From assembly GCF_002875945.1 (NCBI RefSeq), contig NZ_MCZK01000015.1, positions 1-53,534 of the forward strand: a DNA stretch of 53,534 nucleotides, written 5' to 3'. Origin of the DNA: Vibrio lentus. GTDB lineage: Bacteria > Pseudomonadota > Gammaproteobacteria > Enterobacterales > Vibrionaceae. The number at the start of each line of letters is the position of its first letter. The first letter of the stretch is position 1. Below, piece after piece: positions 27,786-35,120 of this stretch. Position numbers and translations under genes: made by a program. Below the pieces are notes generated by a model. That model was not told the DNA's origin, searched no databases, and was given only the letters and a program-made list of their open reading frames with translations.

Positions 27786-28127
27786 TTAAACGCAACATTG
27801 AGGGCGTGAAGTGATTGCTTCTAAACGCTCAATATCTTGTTGGTATTCAGTTTTCAAACAGTTCGATGCGATAAGGTCATCAATTAACTTTAGCATCCAA
27901 CCTGGTAAATCTTGTGACAGGCGGTAGAACACCCACTGTCCTTGGCGAACATCCGTCAAAATGCCATTTGAGCGCAACTGCGCTAGGTGACGGGAAACCT
28001 TTGGCTGACTTTCTTGCAATGCCTGAGTGAGCTCACCAACAGACAAGCACTCATTGCGCACTATCAACATTAAGCAACGCACTCGCGTTTCATCAGACAG
28101 TAATTTAAAAAATTGGTGAGGAAGCAT
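27786..28127 (-). CDS. arsR: ArsR/SmtB-family arsenic-responsive repressor
   Basis: The 113-residue protein has a winged helix-turn-helix with recognition helix QPKVSRHLAQLRSNGIL. It lacks the classical ELCVCDL metal site; instead a single Cys sits in RNECLSVGEL and a vicinal Cys pair ends the protein (RPQCCV). Paired C-terminal cysteines bind As(III) in some ArsR proteins, such as that of Acidithiobacillus. It is first in the ars cluster, and an AT-rich inverted repeat lies just upstream as a likely operator. Confidence 0.9.
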   Translation of the reverse strand: MLPHQFFKLLSDETRVRCLMLIVRNECLSVGELTQALQESQPKVSRHLAQLRSNGILTDVRQGQWVFYRLSQDLPGWMLKLIDDLIASNCLKTEYQQDIERLEAITSRPQCCV

Positions 28128-28130
28128 AAC

Positions 28131-28160
28131 TATATACTCATATATGGATATGCGTATATA
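28131..28160. promoter_or_regulatory. Probable ArsR operator
   Basis: TATATAC (28131-28137) and GTATATA (28154-28160) form an inverted repeat across 16 bp, with a further CATATATGGATATG core. It lies 3 bp upstream of the arsR start codon, where binding would block its promoter. Confidence 0.6.
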
Positions 28161-28168
28161 TTAGCTAT

Positions 28169-28196
28169 AAAAAAACGCACGTCAAGGCGTGCGCTT
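28169..28196 (-). terminator. Terminator after the EAL-HDOD gene
   Basis: The stem CGCACG / CGTGCG (28176-28193) encloses a 6-nt loop, and the minus-strand T run lies at 28169-28175. Confidence 0.85.
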
Positions 28197-28226
28197 TAAT
28201 TGTCATAAAAGTTTAACGAAGAGGAA

Positions 28227-29447
28227 TTAGAGCTGATTGGTTACGTTATGACTCCAGCGTTGAGCTTCAGTGAGCTCGGTTTTAACCTGTTCAACATTCA
28301 GTCCCAAATGAGCACAATGCTTATCAATTTGTTGCCAATCCGCATGTTCAAAGCTCTCTTCAAGCGCTAAAAGCGTTCCATATGGCCCTTCTCTGCGTAA
28401 CAAAGCGACCTTGATGGTTTTAGATAATGGGAGTTGTTCAACAAGATTTTCTAGCGATAAATCTAACAAAGCATCGAGTGACGAAAACAAGCCAATCATA
28501 AAGGCTTGCTCAGCATGCCCTGAAAACGGCTGATAGCGAGACATACGCTGACAGAACTGAGCTCGCTGAAGCGATAAGCTGTATAACTCTTTCGGTTTCT
28601 TATCTGACACATAAGAAGCCACCGCCAGCGAAACAAACATTTTGAGTTTTTCTTGCCCTAGATAAACCAAGGCCTGACGGAAAGAAGAAATTGTCACCTC
28701 AAGACGCGGCGACATGGAATTCACAAAACGTAAAAGCTTGTATGACAACGCCACATCTTTGGCCACAATATTTTCAACTCGTTGAAAATCGACATTGGCT
28801 TTACACACTTCTTGAAACAGCTCCATAGCAATCACCTGCTCTGGGCTAATGTACTTGGTTTTGACTATCTCTGGCTTACTGAAGAAGTACCCCTGAAAAA
28901 ATCGAAAACCTGCTTCTTTGGCTTGTTGGAACTCTTGTTCGGTTTCGACTCGCTCAGCCAGAAAGCTAAACTTCTGCCCTTGATGAGCCCTAACTAACTC
29001 ACACGCTTCATCCAAGCCCATTTGCATAATATCGAGCTTCACAATATGCGTGTATTTTAGGAAACGTTCCCATTCTGGCGTCGAAGTAAAATCATCTAGG
29101 GCAATCATGTAGCCCGCTTGGTAAAGTTCTTTAACGGCTTCTAATAACTGGTCGGTCGGTTGGCAGGTTTCAAGGATCTCAACCACGACCTTGTCTTTAG
29201 GCAAGCTCAAAGGCAACCGACGGATCAGGCTTTGATACGGGAAGTTAATAAAGCAGCGTGAAGATGGGATCGAAGGGTTAAGCCCAACCGATAAGAAGTT
29301 CTCAACAATCAGACGATACGTTGCTCGATTAGACTCAATATGCGCAGGATAGGCATTCCTTTCTCCGTCGCGAAACAACAGCTCATAGCCAAGCGTGTTC
29401 TTCTTGCGATTTAAGATAGGTTGTCTAGCAACGTAGGTAGCGGTCAT
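28227..29447 (-). CDS. EAL-HDOD signalling protein with degenerate EAL domain
   Basis: This 406-residue protein combines an EAL-like domain (about residues 1-200) with an HDOD domain (about 205-390), the YuxH/CdgJ architecture. The EAL signature reads YELLFRDG and the loop-6 DDFGxG reads DDFTS, so phosphodiesterase activity is unlikely and a binding or regulatory role is more probable. Related Vibrio proteins influence motility and biofilm. No cognate partner is next to it. It is apparently a single-gene unit. Confidence 0.88.
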   Translation of the reverse strand: MTATYVARQPILNRKKNTLGYELLFRDGERNAYPAHIESNRATYRLIVENFLSVGLNPSIPSSRCFINFPYQSLIRRLPLSLPKDKVVVEILETCQPTDQLLEAVKELYQAGYMIALDDFTSTPEWERFLKYTHIVKLDIMQMGLDEACELVRAHQGQKFSFLAERVETEQEFQQAKEAGFRFFQGYFFSKPEIVKTKYISPEQVIAMELFQEVCKANVDFQRVENIVAKDVALSYKLLRFVNSMSPRLEVTISSFRQALVYLGQEKLKMFVSLAVASYVSDKKPKELYSLSLQRAQFCQRMSRYQPFSGHAEQAFMIGLFSSLDALLDLSLENLVEQLPLSKTIKVALLRREGPYGTLLALEESFEHADWQQIDKHCAHLGLNVEQVKTELTEAQRWSHNVTNQL

Positions 29448-29491
29448 TTATTGATAACTCTATTGGTTTAACGATAACTCTATTGCCAAAA

Positions 29492-30109
29492 CTAAGCTTT
29501 CGCGGCAGCCAGCAAAGCACCGCAGCCCATGAACATACCACCAAATATTTTATTTATCTTACCCATTACACGATCAGAACGAATAAAACGTCCCATTTGT
29601 GAAGCTAATGAGGTGTAACCCAACATAACCACGCTATCAATGAATACCGTCGTTACACCAAGCACTAATAACTGTGGAGCCTGAGGCTGTGTCGGATCGA
29701 TAAATTGAGGAAACAGAGCCACCAAAAACACGATTGATTTCGGGTTGGTGAGATTAATCAGCACCGCATTTCTCAGCAATCTTCCGCTCGATAATGTTGT
29801 GCTCTCTTCTGAAGCCACCAAGCTAGAGTTATCACGCCACTTTTGAATGCCCAACCACAAAAGATAAGCCACACCGACCCATTTGATGATAGTGAACGCC
29901 AACGCGGATTGAGCGACTAGTGCACCAATGCCCGCTCCCACCAGCATGATGTGGAATGCTAGGCCGAGCTGTAAGCCTGCGATCGACGCGAGCGACTTCT
30001 TGGTGCCATAACTTAGCCCATTGCTGATTGAATTAACGGTACCTGAGCCCGGAGCCAAACTAAACAAAATCGCCGTGACGACATAAGCAAGCCAAACATG
30101 AGTATCCAT
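29492..30109 (-). CDS. rhtB: Homoserine/homoserine lactone efflux protein RhtB (LysE family)
   Basis: RhtB exports homoserine and related compounds. The protein (about 205 residues) has six helices with SLAPGSGTVNSISNGL, SIAGLQLGLAFHIMLVG and LTNPKSIVFLVALFPQF, matching RhtB closely. I chose the second ATG (30107-30109), because the AAGGAA site touches the first ATG and is 7 nt from the second. It is divergent from pldB, as in the rhtB-pldB-yigL order of E. coli. Confidence 0.93.
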   Translation of the reverse strand: MDTHVWLAYVVTAILFSLAPGSGTVNSISNGLSYGTKKSLASIAGLQLGLAFHIMLVGAGIGALVAQSALAFTIIKWVGVAYLLWLGIQKWRDNSSLVASEESTTLSSGRLLRNAVLINLTNPKSIVFLVALFPQFIDPTQPQAPQLLVLGVTTVFIDSVVMLGYTSLASQMGRFIRSDRVMGKINKIFGGMFMGCGALLAAAKA

Positions 30110-30190
30110 TTGCATTTCCTTACTAGTTCTTTAATCTAACAACATTAGTAGCGATAACGCTCTCACATGCATCAGTTCAGGTAATTTCCC

Positions 30191-31171
30191 ATGGAAAACC
30201 ACAGTGCCGCCCTGTTTTCATACACGCAAGAACCTGAGTTCGAGCAAGCGATTAAACACCCGATCCCTGCCCTTTGGCAACAACGAAAAGATGGATATGT
30301 CACATCATCTGGTAAAAAGAAGCTGTACTGGTGTAGCCTAACCTCACCAACGCACACCAAAGCCATTGTGATTTCAAATGGTCGCATCGAGTGTTGCTTG
30401 AAATACCAAGAACTCTTTTATGATTTCTATCAACAAGGCTATGACGTTTATTCATTTGACCACCAAGGTCAAGGCCAGTCGGAACGTATGGTAACAGACT
30501 CTGACATCGGTCACATTCATGAGTTTGATGATTATGCGTCAGATATGTCCGACATCATTGCCAGTTTTGACCTCAACCGATATTCCAATCGTTATCTGCT
30601 CGCTCACTCAATGGGCAGCACGATAGCCACTCGCTACCTGCAAACTCACCCAGACCACCCGTTTGACAAGGTCACGCTGTGTGCACCAATGTTTGGGATC
30701 AATACTGAATGGTACTTTAAGCCTATCGCGATGGTTGTTGGGCAGGTACTCACGGCTTTCTATGCCAAGCCGACTTATGCCCCAGGGCAACAAGCGTATT
30801 ACTCGAAGCCCTTCGAAAATAATTTGTTAAGCCAAAGCAAGGTACGTTACCAATGGTTCCGACGACTGTATGACGAGTCACCCTCTTTGCAAGTGGGTGG
30901 ACCAAGCACTCGCTGGGTATGGCAAGGATTAATGGCGGCCAAGCAGGCAATCCAACAAACCCGTCAAATCAAAATCCCTCTGCTATTGATTCAGGCTGGG
31001 GAAGAGAAGATTGTGAGTAACGATGCTCAAATGAAGTTCATCAATAAGCTGAAGAAAACCAACTCAGCCAGCCAGTTTAAGGCCATTGAAGGCTCTAGAC
31101 ATGAGGTGTTGTTTGAAAAAGATGAATATCGCAATCAAACACTGGATGCCATTAATCAGTTTTTTGTTTAA
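30191..31171 (+). CDS. pldB: Lysophospholipase L2 PldB
   Basis: PldB hydrolyses lysophospholipids. The 326-residue alpha/beta hydrolase has the nucleophile elbow AHSMGS (Ser about residue 144), an FDHQGQGQSER oxyanion-side strand, and the C-terminal catalytic Asp/His region ending in GSRHEVLFE. It precedes yigL on the same strand. Confidence 0.94.
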   Translation: MENHSAALFSYTQEPEFEQAIKHPIPALWQQRKDGYVTSSGKKKLYWCSLTSPTHTKAIVISNGRIECCLKYQELFYDFYQQGYDVYSFDHQGQGQSERMVTDSDIGHIHEFDDYASDMSDIIASFDLNRYSNRYLLAHSMGSTIATRYLQTHPDHPFDKVTLCAPMFGINTEWYFKPIAMVVGQVLTAFYAKPTYAPGQQAYYSKPFENNLLSQSKVRYQWFRRLYDESPSLQVGGPSTRWVWQGLMAAKQAIQQTRQIKIPLLLIQAGEEKIVSNDAQMKFINKLKKTNSASQFKAIEGSRHEVLFEKDEYRNQTLDAINQFFV

Positions 31172-31358
31172 CGCTCGCACACCAATAGAAAGTAACGACT
31201 AATAAGATAAGCGCTAAAGAGGAAGAGAAGTAAGTGAGCTTTGCCCTCTTTTCTTGCATGAATTTGGCATACAATTTCTAGATAGAGATATTGTATTTCA
31301 AAGGGCACTGGCATTGGCTGGTGTCGATATTGGTTAAGCATTTTGCAATGAGGGTTAA

Positions 31359-32186
31359 ATGACTATTCCTGCACTAAAAGATTCCGTGAAAATTGTTGCC
31401 TCTGATCTAGATGGTACGCTTTTGGCTCCCAACCATCAGTTAAGCGATTTTACCAAGCAAACACTCACGAAGTTACACGGACAAGGTTATACCTTTATCT
31501 TCGCAACAGGTCGTCACCATGTTGATGTTGCCGGTATTCGTAAGCAAACGGGCATTCCTGCTTATATGATCACCTCGAATGGTGCTCGCGTTCATGACCA
31601 AGACGACAATCTGATGTATGCCAAGAATATCCCTGCGGAATTAGTGCAAAGTGTTGTAGATGTGTTTAAGAAAGACCCAGAGATCTTCATCCATATCTAT
31701 ATGAACGATGAGTGGTTACTGAATCGTGATGACGAAACAATGAAGAAGTTTCACGATCAAACAGGCTTCACATACCGACTGTACGATGCAGATAACGCAC
31801 CGAGTGAAGGCATTGCTAAAATCTTCTGTACTCACCCAAATAAATCACATGAGCACCTTGTGCCATTTGAAGATGAGCTCAACGCTCTGTTTGGTGAAAA
31901 ATTGAATGTCGCTTTCTCAACACCTTGGTGCTTGGAAGTGATGGCTGCAGAAGTGTCTAAAGGCGATGCGCTACAAGCCGTGGCTCAATCTATCGACCTT
32001 GAGCTAGAAAACTGCATTGCTTTTGGTGATGGCATGAACGATGTCGAGCTACTATCAATGGCAGGTAAAGGCTTAGTAATGGGTACATCCCATGAAAAAG
32101 TACTTAAAGCGCTGCCTGATAATGAAGTGATTGGCAGCAACGCCGACGATGCAGTTGCGCACTACTTAGAAAAGCACCTGCTTTAA
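31359..32186 (+). CDS. yigL: Cof-type HAD-IIB phosphatase YigL
   Basis: YigL dephosphorylates pyridoxal phosphate and sugar phosphates. The 275-residue protein has the HAD motif I SDLDGTLL, motif II ITSNGA, and motif IV AFGDGMNDVELLSMAG. A GAGGG site lies before the ATG. It follows pldB after 187 bp and ends at a strong terminator. Confidence 0.93.
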   Translation: MTIPALKDSVKIVASDLDGTLLAPNHQLSDFTKQTLTKLHGQGYTFIFATGRHHVDVAGIRKQTGIPAYMITSNGARVHDQDDNLMYAKNIPAELVQSVVDVFKKDPEIFIHIYMNDEWLLNRDDETMKKFHDQTGFTYRLYDADNAPSEGIAKIFCTHPNKSHEHLVPFEDELNALFGEKLNVAFSTPWCLEVMAAEVSKGDALQAVAQSIDLELENCIAFGDGMNDVELLSMAGKGLVMGTSHEKVLKALPDNEVIGSNADDAVAHYLEKHLL

Positions 32187-32211
32187 TTTAGTCAAAAAAA
32201 TCTGAATAAAT

Positions 32212-32239
32212 AAAAAGGCAGCCAGTGGCTGCCTTTTTT
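32212..32239. terminator. Bidirectional terminator between yigL and the EVE gene
   Basis: The stem AAAAAGGCAGCC / GGCTGCCTTTTT encloses a 3-nt loop. Confidence 0.92.
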
Positions 32240-32268
32240 GAACCTTACGCTAAAAGCTTCCTCTAACG

Positions 32269-32736
32269 TTAGCGATAGCCGAGTACTTCTTTTCCTAAGA
32301 TCGCCTGCCACTCCTGTTCAGTAACAGGCATGATGGATAAGCGGTTGCCTCGTTTAACCAGCGGCATTTCGGCGAGCTCAGGCATAGCTTTAAGCGTCGC
32401 CAGAGGGATCAAGCGCTCAGTCACTCGCACAAACTCGACATCCACCATAATCCAGCGCGGATTATCGGGTGAAGACTTGGCATCGTAGTAATCACTCTCG
32501 GGATCGAATTGAAAATGGTCTGGGTAGGCTTCTCTGGTTACCTTTGCGATCCCTGCTACGCCAACTTTTTTGCATGATGAATGGTATATCATCACCAGAT
32601 CGCCAAGCTTGACGTCATCACGCATCATGTTTCGAGCCTGATAGTTGCGTACACCCTCCCAACAAGAGGTTTTTTGCACTCTAAGAGTCTGAATAGAGAA
32701 GGTGTCGGGTTCTGTTTTAAATAACCAATATGCCAT
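32269..32736 (-). CDS. EVE domain-containing protein
   Basis: The 155-residue protein is a single EVE domain, with the family N-terminus WLFKTEPDTFS, GVRNYQARNMMR, and LGDLVMIYHSS. EVE domains are PUA-like and bind modified bases in DNA or RNA; the ligand here is unknown. It is divergent from the lipoprotein gene. Confidence 0.92.
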   Translation of the reverse strand: MAYWLFKTEPDTFSIQTLRVQKTSCWEGVRNYQARNMMRDDVKLGDLVMIYHSSCKKVGVAGIAKVTREAYPDHFQFDPESDYYDAKSSPDNPRWIMVDVEFVRVTERLIPLATLKAMPELAEMPLVKRGNRLSIMPVTEQEWQAILGKEVLGYR

Positions 32737-32775
32737 AATAAATCCAATTAACGGTTGCTCCGAGGAAGATATAAC

Positions 32776-34320
32776 ATGAAGGTAATGAAAAACCCAGTGA
32801 CATGGCTAGTCGCATTCGCTTTACAAGGCTGTGTAACGGCACCAGATACGCCGCAACAACCTAAATTACCACCAGCAACCTTAGATGAACCACTGAGCAT
32901 TCAACCGCAAACCTTCATCATGCGTGGTCAGGTTGTGGTTGGTCATGAAAGCCGAACTTTCACGCCTTGCGGCAGCCAACAACAATACTGGTTAGATTTA
33001 TCACCCGAGTTAGCGCTAGAAGCACAAGGGCTGGCAACCAGACCTTATCAAGCCTTATACGGCGAGCTTATCGGTCATCTCACCGTGCCTAGCCAAACGG
33101 GATACAATGCCGATTTCACCGCACGCTTCGTGGTAGAGCAAGTCAATGTGCTAACGGCTGAGAACCCTGATCGTTGTGACCAACCACTTCGCGCAACACG
33201 CACTTTTGGTAATGAACCATACTGGTCAGCAACCTTCGATAAAGACCAACTCAAATACACTAAGATGGGCGAAGAACCTCAGCGCCTCAATATCGAATCT
33301 AGCCGCACCACACCAAGCACCCGCGACTACCAGCTTAAAGGTAACCAGGCACAAGGTGAGCTAAATCTTAAAAAAGAGAGCTGCAGCGATGGCATGAGTG
33401 ACTCTATCTATGGCTGGCACGCCAAACTTAATCTCAATGACAGCAACTACAATGGCTGTGCAATGGTGGCTAACCAAGACCCAACCCTCGACTGGAGTGG
33501 CCTCTACTTCGCAAGCTCAACGCAGAACACTGGCTTCTCTATCAACCTAGAACTCAACGATGACCACAGCGCTATTACGACTTACTCGTACAGCAATGGC
33601 GATCCTTCTATTATTGAACAGGGCTTCTGGCAGCAACTTAACCAAAATCAGGTTCAAGTTGTGATGACTCGCCACCAGCAACAGTACTTAATCTCTGAGC
33701 GCATCTTCACACTCGATAACGGTAAACTGGTCGCTGATAAGGAAAAAGTGGGCAATGTTGTCTACCCTATTGCCAATGGCGGTCTAGTGCTATTTGAAGC
33801 CAAGAGTGAACAGGCACAAGTAAATACGACCACCAACGTTGATCTAACTGCAAAGCAGGTAAACTCCAGTGATCAACTTGATCAAAAAGTCGACCAAGCG
33901 ATCCGCGAGTATTTTAAGATCAACAACACCGCACCAGACAATACTAAGTACCGCTGGCTAACCTACGATCTGAACGGCGATGGCAAAGATGAGCTATTTG
34001 CTCAACTCGACTGGTGTGGTTCGGGTGGCTGTACGTTGCTTATCTTTGAAAACCACCAAGACAACTGGCGGTTCAATAGCCGAGTGACACTGGTTAAGGG
34101 CGATATACGCCTAGGTAAATCACAAAATCATGGCTGGCAGGATCTGATCTTCAATGTCAGCGGCGGCGGAGCAACACCAGCGAAGCACACACTGTCTTAT
34201 ACGGGTGTTAGCTACCCACTAAACCCAAGCGTTGCTCCAGTTGCGGATGATGCTGATATCAGCGATGTGGTTCTGTTTGCTGATGGTGTATCACCAGCAC
34301 AAAGCGGAGTTAAGCTATAA
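32776..34320 (+). CDS. Large lipoprotein with COG3650-like domain
   Basis: The protein is about 514 residues from the ATG at 32776, which a GAGGAA site precedes by about 9 nt. A signal sequence ends in an LQGC lipobox, so Cys is probably lipidated. Two repeats of a COG3650-like fold are likely: one around FGNEPYWSATFD and others before it. The C-terminal third contains YDLNGDGKDELFAQLDWCGSGGC, an FG-GAP/EF-like calcium loop. Function is unknown. It starts 40 bp from the divergent EVE gene and ends 2 bp before the DTW gene. Confidence 0.8.
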   Translation: MKVMKNPVTWLVAFALQGCVTAPDTPQQPKLPPATLDEPLSIQPQTFIMRGQVVVGHESRTFTPCGSQQQYWLDLSPELALEAQGLATRPYQALYGELIGHLTVPSQTGYNADFTARFVVEQVNVLTAENPDRCDQPLRATRTFGNEPYWSATFDKDQLKYTKMGEEPQRLNIESSRTTPSTRDYQLKGNQAQGELNLKKESCSDGMSDSIYGWHAKLNLNDSNYNGCAMVANQDPTLDWSGLYFASSTQNTGFSINLELNDDHSAITTYSYSNGDPSIIEQGFWQQLNQNQVQVVMTRHQQQYLISERIFTLDNGKLVADKEKVGNVVYPIANGGLVLFEAKSEQAQVNTTTNVDLTAKQVNSSDQLDQKVDQAIREYFKINNTAPDNTKYRWLTYDLNGDGKDELFAQLDWCGSGGCTLLIFENHQDNWRFNSRVTLVKGDIRLGKSQNHGWQDLIFNVSGGGATPAKHTLSYTGVSYPLNPSVAPVADDADISDVVLFADGVSPAQSGVKL

Positions 34321-34322
34321 CC

Positions 34323-34919
34323 ATGAGTAATCAACAAGCTTGCGGTGGTTGTGGCTTCACTCATCAATGTATTTGTCATCGTATACCAAGTGTCGAAAGC
34401 CAAACTGATCTTGTACTGCTGACTCATGAGAATGAACTGTCGCGAGACACCAATACCGGAAAGCTGCTTGAGCAATCTATTCAGCAGTGTCAGTCCTTCG
34501 TGTGGCAACGAAAAACACCGCCAGAAGAGCTGATTGCCTTACTCGAAGACGACGCATTACAGCCTTTTTTGCTATTTCCAAGTGACAAGAGTATTGAGTG
34601 CCAGCAAGCCGTATTATCTGTAGCCGGAGATCGTAAGCCGTTATTCATCATATTGGATGGCACATGGCAGGAAGCGAAGAAAATGCTCAACAAGAGCGCG
34701 TGGTTAAACACCCTTCCTCAAATCCATCTCGATATCACGACGGAATCGTCATATACCTTGCGCCGCAATCAAGACAGTGGGCACCTATGTACCTGCGAAG
34801 TTGGCGTTGAGTTGCTAAAAATGTTGGGAGAAGCCGAGCCAGCAAGGCTGATTAACGATTACTACCAGCACTACCTAAAGGTGTTTCAAGCAGATAAATG
34901 TGGTCATTCACTCAAATAG
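34323..34919 (+). CDS. DTW domain-containing tRNA aminocarboxypropyltransferase
   Basis: Members of this family (TapT/YfiP) add the acp group to U47 of tRNA using SAM. The 198-residue protein has the N-terminal Cys cluster CGGCGFTHQCICH and the DxTW motif as LDGTWQEAKKM, plus the TSSYTLRRNQ-like loop. The specific substrate is inferred from the family. It follows the lipoprotein gene directly and ends at a strong terminator. Confidence 0.9.
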   Translation: MSNQQACGGCGFTHQCICHRIPSVESQTDLVLLTHENELSRDTNTGKLLEQSIQQCQSFVWQRKTPPEELIALLEDDALQPFLLFPSDKSIECQQAVLSVAGDRKPLFIILDGTWQEAKKMLNKSAWLNTLPQIHLDITTESSYTLRRNQDSGHLCTCEVGVELLKMLGEAEPARLINDYYQHYLKVFQADKCGHSLK

Positions 34920-34965
34920 AGGAAGCCACGTACAAGCTTGCGGTAGATAACGTAAAACAGAAACA

Positions 34966-34994
34966 AAAAGGGTGAGCCATAAGCTCACCCTTTT
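34966..34994 (+). terminator. Terminator after the DTW gene
   Basis: The stem AAAAGGGTGAGC / GCTCACCCTTTT encloses a 5-nt loop. Confidence 0.9.
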
Positions 34995-35035
34995 CACATC
35001 TAACGTTAATCTATTGAATCTATTGAACCGATCGG

Positions 35036-35051
35036 TGTTTCACGTGAAACC
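35036..35051. promoter_or_regulatory. parS site (ParB-binding centromere-like sequence)
   Basis: TGTTTCACGTGAAACC matches the universal bacterial parS consensus TGTTnCACGTGAAACA at all but the last position, and its 14-bp core is perfectly palindromic. It lies in the short gap between the DTW gene and the first FIST gene. parS sites on Vibrio chromosome 1 cluster near the origin and load ParB1 for segregation. I found no second copy in this window. Confidence 0.9.
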
Positions 35052-35120
35052 CATACTCTGGCTGCTCTCCGAGAAAACACTTCGTCACATAGAAAGCACT
35101 TCTCCACGTAACTCGCTCTA

